From an uncultured Coriobacteriaceae bacterium (GTDB lineage: Bacteria; Actinomycetota; Coriobacteriia; Coriobacteriales; Atopobiaceae): 64,000 nt of DNA. Positions 1 to 9,733 of the stretch are shown piece after piece (position 1 is the first letter of the stretch; each line of letters starts with the position of its first letter). Location of the stretch: positions 1-64,000 of the forward strand of contig CACYGL010000004.1 of the NCBI GenBank assembly GCA_902773995.1, written 5' to 3'. Under the pieces are notes generated by a model. It had not been told where the DNA came from. It searched no databases and saw only the letters and a program-made list of their open reading frames with translations. The position numbers and the translations under genes are program-made.

Positions 1-297
1 TCAGGCGCTCGCTGGGCTCGATGAGCCCCTTGGCATACAGGCAAAGCCTAGCCCTTGCAGCCTAGCGAGAACGGTACGGAAAAGCGGTACCACCCCCAAA
101 CCTAAATCTGGGCTTGACTAAACACAGGATTCCTGCCCCGCAGTGACCGGGAGTCGCCCCCACCAGCCAGAAACGATAGCCAGACAAGTCCAACAGGTGT
201 CCGAGCTACGCACGGCCGAAGGTACGGTGGACGCGTCCCCGTTGGAGAGAAAAGGATAGGCGGGCACACGTAAACGTGAGCTTTGGGGCCCAAAAAT
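1..297 (-). promoter_or_regulatory. possible T-box-like leader of a minus-strand gene lying left of the window
   Basis: No open reading frame here looks coding. Read on the minus strand, positions 97-84 give GGGGGTGGTACCGC, which matches 9 of 10 bases of the T-box core (UGGNACCGCG) found in leaders of aminoacyl-tRNA synthetase and amino-acid genes. It is followed at 28-14 by a hairpin-forming GGGCTCATCGAGCCC. A nine-base match in 64 kb could occur by chance, and I could not draw a confident stem I or specifier loop. The regulated gene would start left of position 1. The alternative is plain intergenic DNA. Confidence 0.3.
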
Positions 298-540
298 GCA
301 TCGAACTCACCTTCGTTACACAGAATCGGCGTCTCCATGCATCGAAATGGCCTTCGTTACACCCAGTTTTCGTGATGAGGTAATTAGGTTTCCTATATCT
401 TGTGATATATAAAACTTTTAACATCAATATATTGTGTGTCAAATGGCTTCATACTTGGACATTCGCCAATATTACGTGTAACGAAGGCGAGTTCGGCGCA
501 ACGAAGCCAATTCTTGTGTAACGAAGGCGAGTTCGGCGCA
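298..540. repeat. repeat family A, copy 1: 243-bp nested inverted-repeat element
   Basis: Two direct copies of a ~24-bp unit on the left (298-321 and 340-363, reading roughly GCATCGAACTCACCTTCG then TTACAC) face two inverted copies on the right (476-499 and 516-539, GTGTAACGAAGGCGAGTT then CGGCGC). Between them is an AT-rich core of ~110 bp containing ATATTGTGTGTCAAA. A second element with the same layout and almost the same length (242 bp) lies at 28088-28329. The arms would fold into a long imperfect stem. It carries no ORF with coding character. It resembles a MITE or REP-type palindromic element; I do not recognise a named family. Confidence 0.75.
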
Positions 541-651
541 ACGCGCGACCGTCTACACGGCGCGCCGCTCGCTTCCAAGGCCCAACATTGGGGGCGCCGC
601 CTCCGCATGCGACGCATACAATGAATCGAGTCACAACCACGGGAGGTACCC

Positions 652-1212
652 ATGAAGCTCCTCATCGCATCCGACATCCACGGCGCGGCCGATTGGTGCG
701 CGCGACTCATGGACGCCATTGACGCTGAGAACCCCGACCGCGTGGTTCTTCTCGGCGACCTGCTCTACCACGGACCGAGAAACGACCTTCCCGAGGACTA
801 TGCGCCCAAGAAGGTCATCGGTATGCTCAACGGCATTGCCGAGAAGGTCATCGCCGTGCGCGGCAACTGCGAGGCCGAGGTCGACCAGATGGTGCTCGAC
901 TTTCCCTGCATGGCTGAGTACAACATCCTGCTTGATCCTGATGCCAACGGCGGGGCGGGAATGACCATCTTCCTCACGCACGGCCACGCGTGGGGACCGG
1001 GGATTCACAACTCGGTCGACGTATGGCCCGAGCTGCCGCAAGGCTCGGCGCTGGTGTACGGGCACACGCATAAGAAGGTTAACCAAACGAGTGACTCGCA
1101 CCCAGGAATCACCGTGTTCAACCCGGGCTCGGTTGGCATTCCCAAGGACGGAACTCACAGCTATGGCGTCTACGAGGACGGTCACTTTGAGTTCCGCGTG
1201 TGGGACGAGTAG
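652..1212 (+). CDS. yfcE: YfcE-type metallophosphoesterase
   Basis: A 186-residue cytoplasmic calcineurin-like phosphodiesterase of the YfcE/MJ0936 family. The metal-binding motifs appear in order: DIHG near residue 9, GDLLYHGP near 55, GNCE near 92, THGH near 126 and GHTHK near 150, followed by NPGSVG. The length fits a single-domain member. The ATG is preceded by GGGAGG at good spacing (GGGAGGTACCC-ATG). The gene is monocistronic: a strong terminator follows at 1237 and the next gene is convergent. The physiological substrate is unknown; family members hydrolyse phosphodiesters in vitro with Mn2+ or similar metals. Confidence 0.9.
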   Translation: MKLLIASDIHGAADWCARLMDAIDAENPDRVVLLGDLLYHGPRNDLPEDYAPKKVIGMLNGIAEKVIAVRGNCEAEVDQMVLDFPCMAEYNILLDPDANGGAGMTIFLTHGHAWGPGIHNSVDVWPELPQGSALVYGHTHKKVNQTSDSHPGITVFNPGSVGIPKDGTHSYGVYEDGHFEFRVWDE

Positions 1213-1236
1213 AACGGACGCATACCCGCAAACGCA

Positions 1237-1274
1237 ACGGTGCCCAGAGCGGATTCGCTCTGGGCACCGTTTTC
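1237..1274 (+). terminator. rho-independent terminator after yfcE
   Basis: A perfect 15-bp stem (1237-1251 with 1256-1270) with a GATT loop is followed by TTTTC. It ends the yfcE transcript and lies between convergent genes. Confidence 0.9.
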
Positions 1275-1300
1275 AATCGAACTTCTATAGTCCTCTTCCT

Positions 1301-1648
1301 CTATGCTTGCGCTTTCTTGAGCTGAGAGTAGCCAACAAAGCACAGAATCATTTCGGCAATAACGAAGAAGAAGTACGGGATGAAGAGCACCATGGCCACT
1401 GCATAAAGAATGCCAGCCGTAAGCGCAAAGGCCGACTTCTTCAAAAACGTCGCGAGAGCATTGAACACCACAGCAAGAGCAACCAATACCAGGTGCGGCA
1501 TGACCATAGCTGTTGCAACTGCGGCTCCAAGCTGTTCAGACGAGGTTCCCGACCCAGCATTTGCCCCTGACCAGTAAACCAGGCTATACACCAGATACGC
1601 TGCTCCAATAATCAGGGCGATAAGCAGCGGCTTGTTGATCTTCTTCAT
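1301..1648 (-). CDS. small four-helix membrane protein, unknown function
   Basis: A 115-residue protein with about four hydrophobic segments (roughly residues 7-27, 42-65, 67-85 and 86-108) and a Lys-rich start (MKKINK), suggesting an integral membrane protein with a cytoplasmic N-terminus. I recognise no family motif. It lies 21 bp downstream of the Ltp-repeat lipoprotein gene on the same strand and is probably co-transcribed with it. The ATG has a weak upstream GGAG. The function is unknown; membership of a surface or host-interaction module with its neighbour is inference only. Confidence 0.7.
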   Translation of the reverse strand: MKKINKPLLIALIIGAAYLVYSLVYWSGANAGSGTSSEQLGAAVATAMVMPHLVLVALAVVFNALATFLKKSAFALTAGILYAVAMVLFIPYFFFVIAEMILCFVGYSQLKKAQA

Positions 1649-1669
1649 GTGAACTCCAATCGTAGCTTG

Positions 1670-2365
1670 TTACAGATTGTCGACGGCGTACTGAGCCTCA
1701 TCGGCAGTGAACTGCTCACCATACTCAGAGGTCAGCTGGTCGTAGATCGCACTTGGTGACATGTGCATATCATCCTGGTAGGACTTTGCCTTTGCCAGGG
1801 CGTTCGCATTCCAATCTGCCTGCACGTTGTCGACGGCGTACTGAGCCTCATCGGCAGTGAACTGCTCACCATACTCAGAGGTAAGCTGGTCAAAAATACC
1901 CTGCTTAGACATGTGCATGCTGTCGGAATAGCTCTCCGCCTTGGCAAGCGCGTTGGCGTTCCAATCCGTCTGCACGTTATCGATTGCGTACTGAGCAGCC
2001 TCAGCGGAGAACTGGCCACCGTATTCGGAGGTCAGCTGGTCGTAGACCCCCTGCTTGGACATGTGCATGGTGTTGGCATAGGAGTTTGCCTGCGCAAGAG
2101 CGGACGCATACTCCGCTGGCACATCATCCTTTGGAGCCGCTTCGGAAGTAGTCGCCTTAGACTCAGTAGCCGACGAGTCATCAGTACTAGATGTCTGTGA
2201 CTCCGTATTCGCTGTCTCCTCCTGCGTCGTCTGCGAGGTAGATGCAGACGAGCTACTGGTCGAGGACCCCTTTGATCCCCCGCAGCCAGCGGTAGAAAAA
2301 GCTACCAGCGCAACCGCAACCATCAGAACGACCTTAACCTTGCCCTTCTTCTTTCCCTCTGCCAT
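1670..2365 (-). CDS. lipoprotein with three Ltp-type repeats
   Basis: A 231-residue secreted lipoprotein. A basic N-terminus and hydrophobic stretch lead to a lipobox (STAGC, Cys at ~28), then a Ser/Thr-rich linker to about residue 80. Three 50-residue repeats follow, each with a MHMS motif, YDQLTSEYG (or FDQLTSEYG) and AQYA(I/V)DN. These match the Ltp (host cell surface-exposed lipoprotein) repeat, known from phage TP-J34 Ltp, which blocks DNA injection, and from many Gram-positive surface lipoproteins. Repeats 2 and 3 are nearly identical at DNA level over ~60 bp, so the last duplication is recent. The start is supported by AGGAG before the ATG. Confidence 0.8.
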   Translation of the reverse strand: MAEGKKKGKVKVVLMVAVALVAFSTAGCGGSKGSSTSSSSASTSQTTQEETANTESQTSSTDDSSATESKATTSEAAPKDDVPAEYASALAQANSYANTMHMSKQGVYDQLTSEYGGQFSAEAAQYAIDNVQTDWNANALAKAESYSDSMHMSKQGIFDQLTSEYGEQFTADEAQYAVDNVQADWNANALAKAKSYQDDMHMSPSAIYDQLTSEYGEQFTADEAQYAVDNL

Positions 2366-2454
2366 GGCTACTCCTGCCCACGAGTGACTACCTTCAAGAA
2401 CGCTGAACCGATGCTATGGCTGGCTGGCAAAGCCTTCATTAGCTGGCAGCTAAA

Positions 2455-2916
2455 TCACTGCGGGCGGTCTTGCGAGCGGTGGTCGCCACGGGACTTTCCC
2501 GGCATGATGGTTCGCTCGCCGTGCGCCCAGAGAAGGTCGTCGCACTGCTCGATGCCCATACCGTGATGGAGCGCATACGCAACGATGAGATCTCGGCGGC
2601 AATCCGGCCGCAGGCGGCATGCGCCACCGCGTTCGAGCAGCTCAGAGGTGTCGCGAATCCCCAACTGCATCCCAAAGGCAAGCTGCAGCAGCTTGTCGCG
2701 CGAGGCGCGCCTGGTTCCCGCAAGGATCTGATACGCAAAAGTTTGATTAAGGCGGCTTTGGTGGATGGCATCGTTTCTCGACATACCACTTGCCGCCAAG
2801 CAATCGCGAGCCCAGGCCGAAAGATCTCGCTCGTCGAGAGACGCACGGGCCAAGACCTCGTCAAGATCCGCGTCACGCGCTATGGCATACCAGGAATCTT
2901 CCACGTCCGCCTCCAT
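2455..2916 (-). CDS. HTH domain protein, paralogue of the 4239-4700 gene
   Basis: About 153 residues. It contains an XRE-like helix-turn-helix (residues ~45-85, with NQTFAYQILAGTRRASRDK) and a C-terminal conserved block (RRDLIVAYALHHGM then DDLLW and GERT). The same layout recurs in the protein encoded at 4239-4700 (NPTFCYQIFEGTRRPGRD, RRDAIIIFCLEHGM, DDELW, GEKT), so the two are paralogues around one kinase gene. The start is uncertain: a TTG lies two codons upstream at 2922 and no good ribosome site is visible. Probably a DNA-binding partner or target of the kinase; that is inference from context. Confidence 0.7.
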   Translation of the reverse strand: MEADVEDSWYAIARDADLDEVLARASLDERDLSAWARDCLAASGMSRNDAIHQSRLNQTFAYQILAGTRRASRDKLLQLAFGMQLGIRDTSELLERGGACRLRPDCRRDLIVAYALHHGMGIEQCDDLLWAHGERTIMPGKSRGDHRSQDRPQ

Positions 2917-3000
2917 CCGCAATGGATGGTGGCAAAACGCCGGAGCGCTTTCATTAGCTTGCTGCTAAAAGACGAGTCGGCTACTGCCGAGGACCGCGCG

Positions 3001-4239
3001 CTAGCCTCCGGGAGTCAACGCCACGAAAGTCGCGAGGACGACGATGAACGCGAGAAGCACGCCCAGCGTCATGAGCAGCCGCTTTGCCAGAAGGATTACC
3101 CGGGCAGAGCGACGTCTGTACCTCATCGCAGCGTACGGTCCCGCTCCCAACAGTGCCGCCGGAATCTCCTCGACCAGGAGAAGGACAAGGTAGACGCTAG
3201 CGCCGAGAACCACCAGAAGCGATTCCACCGGATGGTCGTCAACCATCGCGTTGGTGGTGTAGACCGCAGCCGAGGCAAAGAGAATGCCAACAAACACGCC
3301 GAGAACCACCAGGGCAATGGTAAGCGCCTGCATCCACGGCTTTGCCTCGGAGAACGCCGCCACCAGCTGGTGTGGCCTTGCCAGCGAACGGGGAATCTTC
3401 TCGCGCTTGCCGGTCTTTGCGCTCGGAGCCTTGTCGACGGTCGCGGCAGCCGCGTCCGGCACCGCCCGCAACACGGCATCACGCAGCGCCCCCGCGCTCT
3501 GGTAGCGCTCGCTCGGCTCGAAACTGCAGGCCTTCTCGACAATACGCCGCAGCTCAGGCCGCACAATGGCCGCATCCGCAAGCGCCGCCGCATACCCCTC
3601 GGCATCTGGCGTGACACCCGTGAGCATGTAGCCCAGCAGACAGCCAATGGAGTAGACGTCGGAGCGGCCGTCAGTCTGGGCAAAGCCGTACTGCTCGGGG
3701 GACGCAAAGCCCCAGGTACCAAGCCGCGTGGTGTCACGCTGCGCGCCCTCGACGTATGCACGCGCAATGCCAAGGTCGATAAGGACGGCGCCGCGCGGAG
3801 AGAGGATGACGTTCCTGGGCGACACGTCGCGATGAACAATACCCTGCTCGTGGAGGGTAGCAACCGCATCGCACACGTCGGCGACCACATGCGCTGCCGC
3901 AACCTCGCCCATGCAGCCGGCCTCTGCCACGCACGAGGCAAGCGATGCCCCATAGACGTACTCGCGGACAATAACCACCTGGTCAGGCAGGCCGTACGTC
4001 TCAACCACACGAGGCAGATGCTCGCCGCCAACGGACGAGAGGCGCGAGAAGACCTCGACGTTCGCAACGTCGCGCTTTACGCGTTTGCGGACCAGCGGCC
4101 CCTCGCCCAGGTGCTCTGCGCCAGGCCTGCTCACGACCTCGGTCGAGCCGGCCTCCCCGTGTGCGAGCACGCGCTCCACGCGGTAGGACTCGTCCTTCTC
4201 GAGCGCAGCCATGAGCTGCGTGTCTGAGGGCGCGTCCAC
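3001..4239 (-). CDS. membrane-anchored Ser/Thr protein kinase
   Basis: About 412 residues. The kinase domain spans ~10-260: a glycine-containing loop (VLAHGEAGS), a candidate ATP-binding Lys in RKRVKRD, the catalytic loop HRDVSPRN, a DLG in place of DFG, and a P+1/APE-like segment (GFASPEQYG). The C-terminal part has three or four hydrophobic segments, so the kinase is tethered to the membrane facing the cytoplasm. I chose the GTG at 4239: it overlaps the TAG stop of the upstream HTH gene by one base and has GGGGAGG in front, giving tight translational coupling. No PASTA domains are present, so it is unlikely to be a PknB-type cell-wall sensor. Confidence 0.85.
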   Translation of the reverse strand: MDAPSDTQLMAALEKDESYRVERVLAHGEAGSTEVVSRPGAEHLGEGPLVRKRVKRDVANVEVFSRLSSVGGEHLPRVVETYGLPDQVVIVREYVYGASLASCVAEAGCMGEVAAAHVVADVCDAVATLHEQGIVHRDVSPRNVILSPRGAVLIDLGIARAYVEGAQRDTTRLGTWGFASPEQYGFAQTDGRSDVYSIGCLLGYMLTGVTPDAEGYAAALADAAIVRPELRRIVEKACSFEPSERYQSAGALRDAVLRAVPDAAAATVDKAPSAKTGKREKIPRSLARPHQLVAAFSEAKPWMQALTIALVVLGVFVGILFASAAVYTTNAMVDDHPVESLLVVLGASVYLVLLLVEEIPAALLGAGPYAAMRYRRRSARVILLAKRLLMTLGVLLAFIVVLATFVALTPGG

Positions 4240-4700
4240 TACGCCTCCCCGTCGAGCAGGGTCTTCTCGCCCAGGCGCCACAGCTCGTCATCCGTCTGCG
4301 CGCGGTCCATGCCGTGCTCGAGACAGAAAATGATGATGGCGTCGCGGCGGTTGCGCGACCACAGCTCGGAGGCGCCGGCAAGCCGCAGCAGGCGCTGCGC
4401 CTCAACGAGCGAGCAACCCAGCCCAAAGGCCAGCATAATCGCGCTGTCGCGACCGGGGCGCCGCGTGCCCTCGAAGATCTGGTAGCAGAACGTGGGGTTG
4501 AGCCCGGACGCACGGATGACCTGCGATTTCTTGAGCCTGTGCGCTTCTCGCACAGCCTCTGCGTACTCCGCGAGCGAGCGCTCCTCCAGGCTAGCGCGCG
4601 CAAGGTACTGCTCGGGCGTCGCCGACGCCAGCAGCTGCTCCAGAAGCTCCGCGGTGAGGCGCACGGACCCGCCCGCAGCCTCGCCCTGCTCCCCCGGCAT
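4239..4700 (-). CDS. HTH regulator coupled to kinase and metA
   Basis: 153 residues with an XRE-like helix-turn-helix (residues ~55-100: KKSQVIRASGLNPTFCYQIF) and a conserved C-terminal block. Its ATG (4700-4698) overlaps the metA TGA by one base (TGATG), and its TAG overlaps the kinase GTG, so metA, this gene and the kinase form a translationally coupled cistron. It is a paralogue of the gene at 2455-2916. Genes of this shape commonly sit next to Ser/Thr kinases and are likely to be regulators or substrates of them; the target here is unknown. Confidence 0.75.
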   Translation of the reverse strand: MPGEQGEAAGGSVRLTAELLEQLLASATPEQYLARASLEERSLAEYAEAVREAHRLKKSQVIRASGLNPTFCYQIFEGTRRPGRDSAIMLAFGLGCSLVEAQRLLRLAGASELWSRNRRDAIIIFCLEHGMDRAQTDDELWRLGEKTLLDGEA

Positions 4701-5665
4701 CAGAACTTGTCGACCATGCCATCAGCGTCCGCGTGGAGCTGGCGGATGGTCTGGGGAATGAGGTCCAGGTCGTAGGGGGTCATCTGGTAGACCCAGTTGA
4801 GCCAGTTGCGGTAGAGCAGGTTCGCGTGGGCGCGCCACGTGAAGATGGGCTGGCTCTCGGGGTTGTCGTCCGGGAAGTAGTTCTCGGGCAGGCGGATGGG
4901 CAGCCCCTTGTGGAAGTCGCGCCAGAACTCGTCAGAGAGCGTGTCTCGGCCGTACTCAAAGTGGCCCGTCACGTAGACCTCGTGGAAGTCTGCGGTGGCA
5001 ATAATGGCCGGGCCGCTGGTGAAGCCCTCCGAGAGCACATGCAGCTCGGGGTGGCGGGCAAGCTCGTTGGTGTCGATGGCGGCGTGACGCGAGTGCGGCA
5101 TGTAGTGCACCTCGTCGAAGCCGTTGGTGAGGAAGTTGTACTCGTCGCACAGGCGCTGCGGGAAGACGCCAAAGAGCTTGGAGCCCAGCTGCTTCTTGGG
5201 GATGTGGTACAGGTGCCAGAGTCCGGCCATGGCGCCCCAGCACAGGTACATGGTGGAGAGCACGTGCTCCTGCGACCAGTCGATGATCCCGCAGAGCTCG
5301 TCCCAATAGTCAACGTCCTCGAAGTCCATCTGCTCTACCGGCGCGCCCGTGATGATGAGGCCGTCATAGTTCTTGTCGGCAAACGAGTCAAACGTGTCGT
5401 AGAACTTCACGAGGTGGTCCTGCGAGACATGCGTGGACTCGTGCGTGGAGACGCGCATGAAGTCGCAGCTCACCTGCAGCGGCGACTTGGAGATGAGGCG
5501 CAGGATCTGGGTCTCGGTCTCGATCTTGGTGGGCATGAGGTTGAGAATCGCCACCCTCAGCGGGCGGATCTCCTGACGCTCGGCGACCTCTTCCTCGAGG
5601 GCGAAGATGCGCTCCTCATGCAGGATCTTCTTGGCGGGCAGGCCGTCTGGGATGTTGATGGGCAT
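4700..5665 (-). CDS. metA: homoserine O-acetyltransferase (MetA family)
   Basis: A 321-residue cytoplasmic enzyme that activates homoserine for methionine synthesis. The catalytic residues of the MetA fold are in place: Cys142 (YLCWGAMAG), His235 and Glu237 (VTGHFEYGRD). Residue 111 is Glu (ITGAPVE). In this family Glu111 marks acetyl-CoA users and Gly111 succinyl-CoA users, so I call it an acetyltransferase despite its common name. The start MPINIPDGLP is the standard family start and has GGAG upstream. It heads a coupled operon with an HTH gene and a Ser/Thr kinase. I saw no SAM riboswitch upstream. Confidence 0.92.
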   Translation of the reverse strand: MPINIPDGLPAKKILHEERIFALEEEVAERQEIRPLRVAILNLMPTKIETETQILRLISKSPLQVSCDFMRVSTHESTHVSQDHLVKFYDTFDSFADKNYDGLIITGAPVEQMDFEDVDYWDELCGIIDWSQEHVLSTMYLCWGAMAGLWHLYHIPKKQLGSKLFGVFPQRLCDEYNFLTNGFDEVHYMPHSRHAAIDTNELARHPELHVLSEGFTSGPAIIATADFHEVYVTGHFEYGRDTLSDEFWRDFHKGLPIRLPENYFPDDNPESQPIFTWRAHANLLYRNWLNWVYQMTPYDLDLIPQTIRQLHADADGMVDKF

Positions 5666-5937
5666 GTGTGTCTCCTTGGCTGGTACGAACGGGCAAGACG
5701 GACGTGCATCGACGACGACAGTCGCGACGCAACTAGCGCATTCGACACATTCGCGCCGTGAGTGGAGCCATATTTGCCCTGTTCCAGCTCATGCAGAGTC
5801 CTTCTCGCCACGCGCACCCCAACTGGCACGCACGCCATCACAGTATAGAGGAGAGCGCACGGACTGTCCCCCGTTTTCATGCGGCGATATTGTCGTGATG
5901 GTGGAAAAGCGCACGTACATGCCCCATACTGTGCAGC

Positions 5938-7206
<1,269 letters not shown>

Positions 7207-7279
7207 GGCCGCGGAGAGACACCGTCCAGTCCCGCCACGCCAACGAGTAAGCCACGACTCACCCACAAGAGGGAATCTC

Positions 7280-8569
7280 ATGAAGCAACAGCGTCCATAT
7301 CCGCAGGTCATCGTCACGAGAAAGGCTGCCCGGGCGCTTGCCAGCGGACACCCTTGGGTCTTCGAGGGCGAAGTCCTGCGCATGGAGCCCGCGCCCACGG
7401 ATGGGCGCATGGCTCAGAACGGCGACGTGGTGGATGTGGTCGAGGAGAACGGCACCTGGCAGGGCGTGGGGCTTCTCTCCGAGCAGAGCAAGATTCGCGT
7501 GCGTGTGGTGAGCCGCAACGCCAACGACCGCATTAACGAGGCGTTTTGGGCACGCAAGCTTCAGTGGGCATGGGAGTATCGCAAGGCCACCATGGGCTCG
7601 CGCGCACTGCCAGGCTGCGAGCCGGACACCAACTGCTGCCGCGTGCTCTTCTCGGAGGCAGACGGGTTTCCGGGACTTGTCGTTGACCGCTACGAGGACG
7701 TGCTTGTCTCGCAGGTGGGAACCGTTGGCATGCAGCGTCTGCGCCCCACGCTCTACCCGCTGCTGCTCGACGTGCTGCGCGCAGACGGTCAGGACATCCG
7801 TGGCATCTACGAGAGAAACGACGCACCTTCCCGTCTCAAGGAGGGCCTTGCGCAAGAGAAGGGCTGGTGGGTCGAGGGCGACCGGCCTGTTCCGGAAAGC
7901 GCCCGCGTGGTTGCATGCGAGAATGGCATTGCCTACGACCTTGACCTCGAGAACAGCCAGAAGACCGGGTTCTTCCTCGATCAGAAGTACAACCGTCGCG
8001 CCGTGCGCGAGCTGGCGCGCGGCCGCCGTGTGCTTGACTGCTTCTGCCATGTGGGGCCGTTTGGCCTCAACGCCGCTGCGGGCGGCGCCGCGTTTGTGCG
8101 CGAGGTCGACGTAAGCCAGACGGCCATCGACCTTGCGCGTGAGAACGCGCACCTCAACGGCCTTGACGCAACTATGGGCTTCACCTGCGCAAACGTGCTG
8201 GAGTACCTACCTGCGCTTGTCTCGGACAAGAAGCGTCTACGCGAGGAGGGCGGGCCCTTCGACCTCATCGTCTTGGATCCCCCGGCGTTCACCAAGAGCC
8301 GTGGAACCGTCGACCATGCCGCTCACGGCTATCGTGAGATTAACGAGTGGGCCATGCGGCTCCTGCCGCGCGGCGGCTACCTTGCCACCTGCAGCTGCAG
8401 CCACTTTATGACGCGCGACCTTCTCGCCCGCGCCATTGCCGAGGCCGCACACAACGCCAACGTCCAGCTGCGTCAGATCGAGGAGCGCCAGCAGGCGCCC
8501 GACCACCCCATTCTCTGGGGCGTTCCCGAGACCCACTACCTGGACTTCTTTGTGTTCCAGGTGGTATAG
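7280..8569 (+). CDS. rlmI: class I SAM-dependent rRNA methyltransferase (RlmI-like)
   Basis: About 429 residues. An N-terminal PUA-like domain (VTRKAARALASGHPWVFEGE) is followed by a Rossmann methyltransferase domain with VLDCFCHVGPFGLNAA (SAM site) and the catalytic-type motif LDPPAFTKS. This is the architecture of RlmI, which makes 5-methylcytosine in 23S rRNA. I chose the ATG at 7280 because AGAGGG precedes it and the protein then begins at the PUA domain; the open frame extends upstream into the helicase gene without coding character. It follows the helicase by 73 bp and may be co-transcribed, giving an RNA-processing pair. Confidence 0.85.
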   Translation: MKQQRPYPQVIVTRKAARALASGHPWVFEGEVLRMEPAPTDGRMAQNGDVVDVVEENGTWQGVGLLSEQSKIRVRVVSRNANDRINEAFWARKLQWAWEYRKATMGSRALPGCEPDTNCCRVLFSEADGFPGLVVDRYEDVLVSQVGTVGMQRLRPTLYPLLLDVLRADGQDIRGIYERNDAPSRLKEGLAQEKGWWVEGDRPVPESARVVACENGIAYDLDLENSQKTGFFLDQKYNRRAVRELARGRRVLDCFCHVGPFGLNAAAGGAAFVREVDVSQTAIDLARENAHLNGLDATMGFTCANVLEYLPALVSDKKRLREEGGPFDLIVLDPPAFTKSRGTVDHAAHGYREINEWAMRLLPRGGYLATCSCSHFMTRDLLARAIAEAAHNANVQLRQIEERQQAPDHPILWGVPETHYLDFFVFQVV

Positions 8570-8588
8570 GGGAATTCTCAAGCGTCGC

Positions 8589-9719
8589 CTACCACGATGA
8601 CCCGCGCAGGTACTCCGCCATGTGTGGGGTCGATAGGCGCACGTACCCCTTGCCGTCTGCCTCAATCACGTGCTCTTTTATGAGGCTTGCACGGTACTTG
8701 CTCACCCAGCTCGAGCTCCTGTTACACCTCCGAGCGATGTCTGCCACCGCGGTGGAACCGGGAGCGTCGACGGCAACCGCCTTCACGAATTCCCTCTGGG
8801 CGGGAGTAAGCCCGTCCATGATTGGTGCGCAGACCGCCTCGCCAAACGCTATCACGGCATCGCTGATACCGCGATCAACATCGGTACACTCAATGATCCG
8901 TGACCCTCTCCGGTCCGCGGACTGCCACATGTAGTAGCCAACGAGCTGCACCATATACGGGTAGCCCGCTGCAGCCCGCGCCGCAGTCAGGGCGTCTTCC
9001 TGGCTGATTTCCTTGCCGGACTCCCTGACCACGTCCACATATGCCGCACGAACATCACTGAGAGGGACCTCAGCCAGAATCTGCTGCTGGCTGCGACGCA
9101 AGAAAGTGAGAACCTTGTTGTTGAGCACTTCGTCGACCATCGACGGCAAGGCAGCAAAGACAAACGCCACGCCGTGCTTCTTTGCATCCGAGACGTCACG
9201 CATATCCTCGTCCCTCAGGACGTGCTGGATGGCCGTGGCCACGGCGACAAGATCTTCCTCGGAGGCAGCCTGCGCCTCATCGATGGTGAAGAGAACGCCC
9301 TTGCCATCTGGCATACGCTTGAGCTTGGCCTCGATGGCCTCTCTCAGCGTGAGCGCAGCGTTACTTGGCGAGATGCTGACGCTCCCCAAACTTGCGGAGA
9401 CCATTCCGCCCACTCCCACGGCAGGGCTGATTGTCGCGCCCCCAAACCTCAGACCACCAGAGGAGAGAGCCGCCACCAACCGCTCGCACAGACCATGCGA
9501 TGCGGTATCAGAAACCACAACCCAATCGTGCTTTTTGGCAACGCGCCCCAGTTCGGTAAGCATGACCGTCTTTCCAAACCCACGCTGACCAGAGATGAGC
9601 ATAAGCCTGCCGGGAGCCCCAGCACCATTGTCCAAGGCATCCTCAAAGTCTCGTATGACGGACTCCCGCCCAATGAGGATGGGCGGCATCTTGCCAGCAG
9701 TGGGCTTGAATGGGTTCAT
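8589..9719 (-). CDS. AAA ATPase with C-terminal winged-helix domain
   Basis: 376 residues. An N-terminal ATPase domain has Walker A GQRGFGKT (~residue 46) and Walker B VLFTIDEAQ, preceded by the IGRE motif (PPILIGRESVI) typical of Orc1/Cdc6-like and STAND-type ATPases. After ~300 the segment with TPAQREFVKAVA and SSSWVSKYRASLIKEHVI looks like a winged helix. This is the layout of stand-alone archaeal-type AAA/wHTH proteins, often on mobile or defence loci. Three 20-bp direct repeats lie just upstream (9734-9793), a likely binding site for the protein itself. It is convergent with rlmI. The function is unknown. Confidence 0.8.
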   Translation of the reverse strand: MNPFKPTAGKMPPILIGRESVIRDFEDALDNGAGAPGRLMLISGQRGFGKTVMLTELGRVAKKHDWVVVSDTASHGLCERLVAALSSGGLRFGGATISPAVGVGGMVSASLGSVSISPSNAALTLREAIEAKLKRMPDGKGVLFTIDEAQAASEEDLVAVATAIQHVLRDEDMRDVSDAKKHGVAFVFAALPSMVDEVLNNKVLTFLRRSQQQILAEVPLSDVRAAYVDVVRESGKEISQEDALTAARAAAGYPYMVQLVGYYMWQSADRRGSRIIECTDVDRGISDAVIAFGEAVCAPIMDGLTPAQREFVKAVAVDAPGSTAVADIARRCNRSSSWVSKYRASLIKEHVIEADGKGYVRLSTPHMAEYLRGSSW

Positions 9720-9733
9720 TGGCCACGCCTCCC

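Noticed and set aside
298-540. CRISPR array
   Set aside because: The repeats are two per side, inverted across the centre, with unequal spacers; no cas gene is in the window.
2470-4227. 585-codon plus-strand ORF opposite the kinase gene
   Set aside because: Its translation is Arg/His-rich with no domains. It is the mirror of a high-GC coding strand with strong third-position bias.
5666-5937. SAM riboswitch upstream of metA
   Set aside because: I looked for the conserved SAM-I/SAM-II cores in this 270-bp stretch and did not find them.
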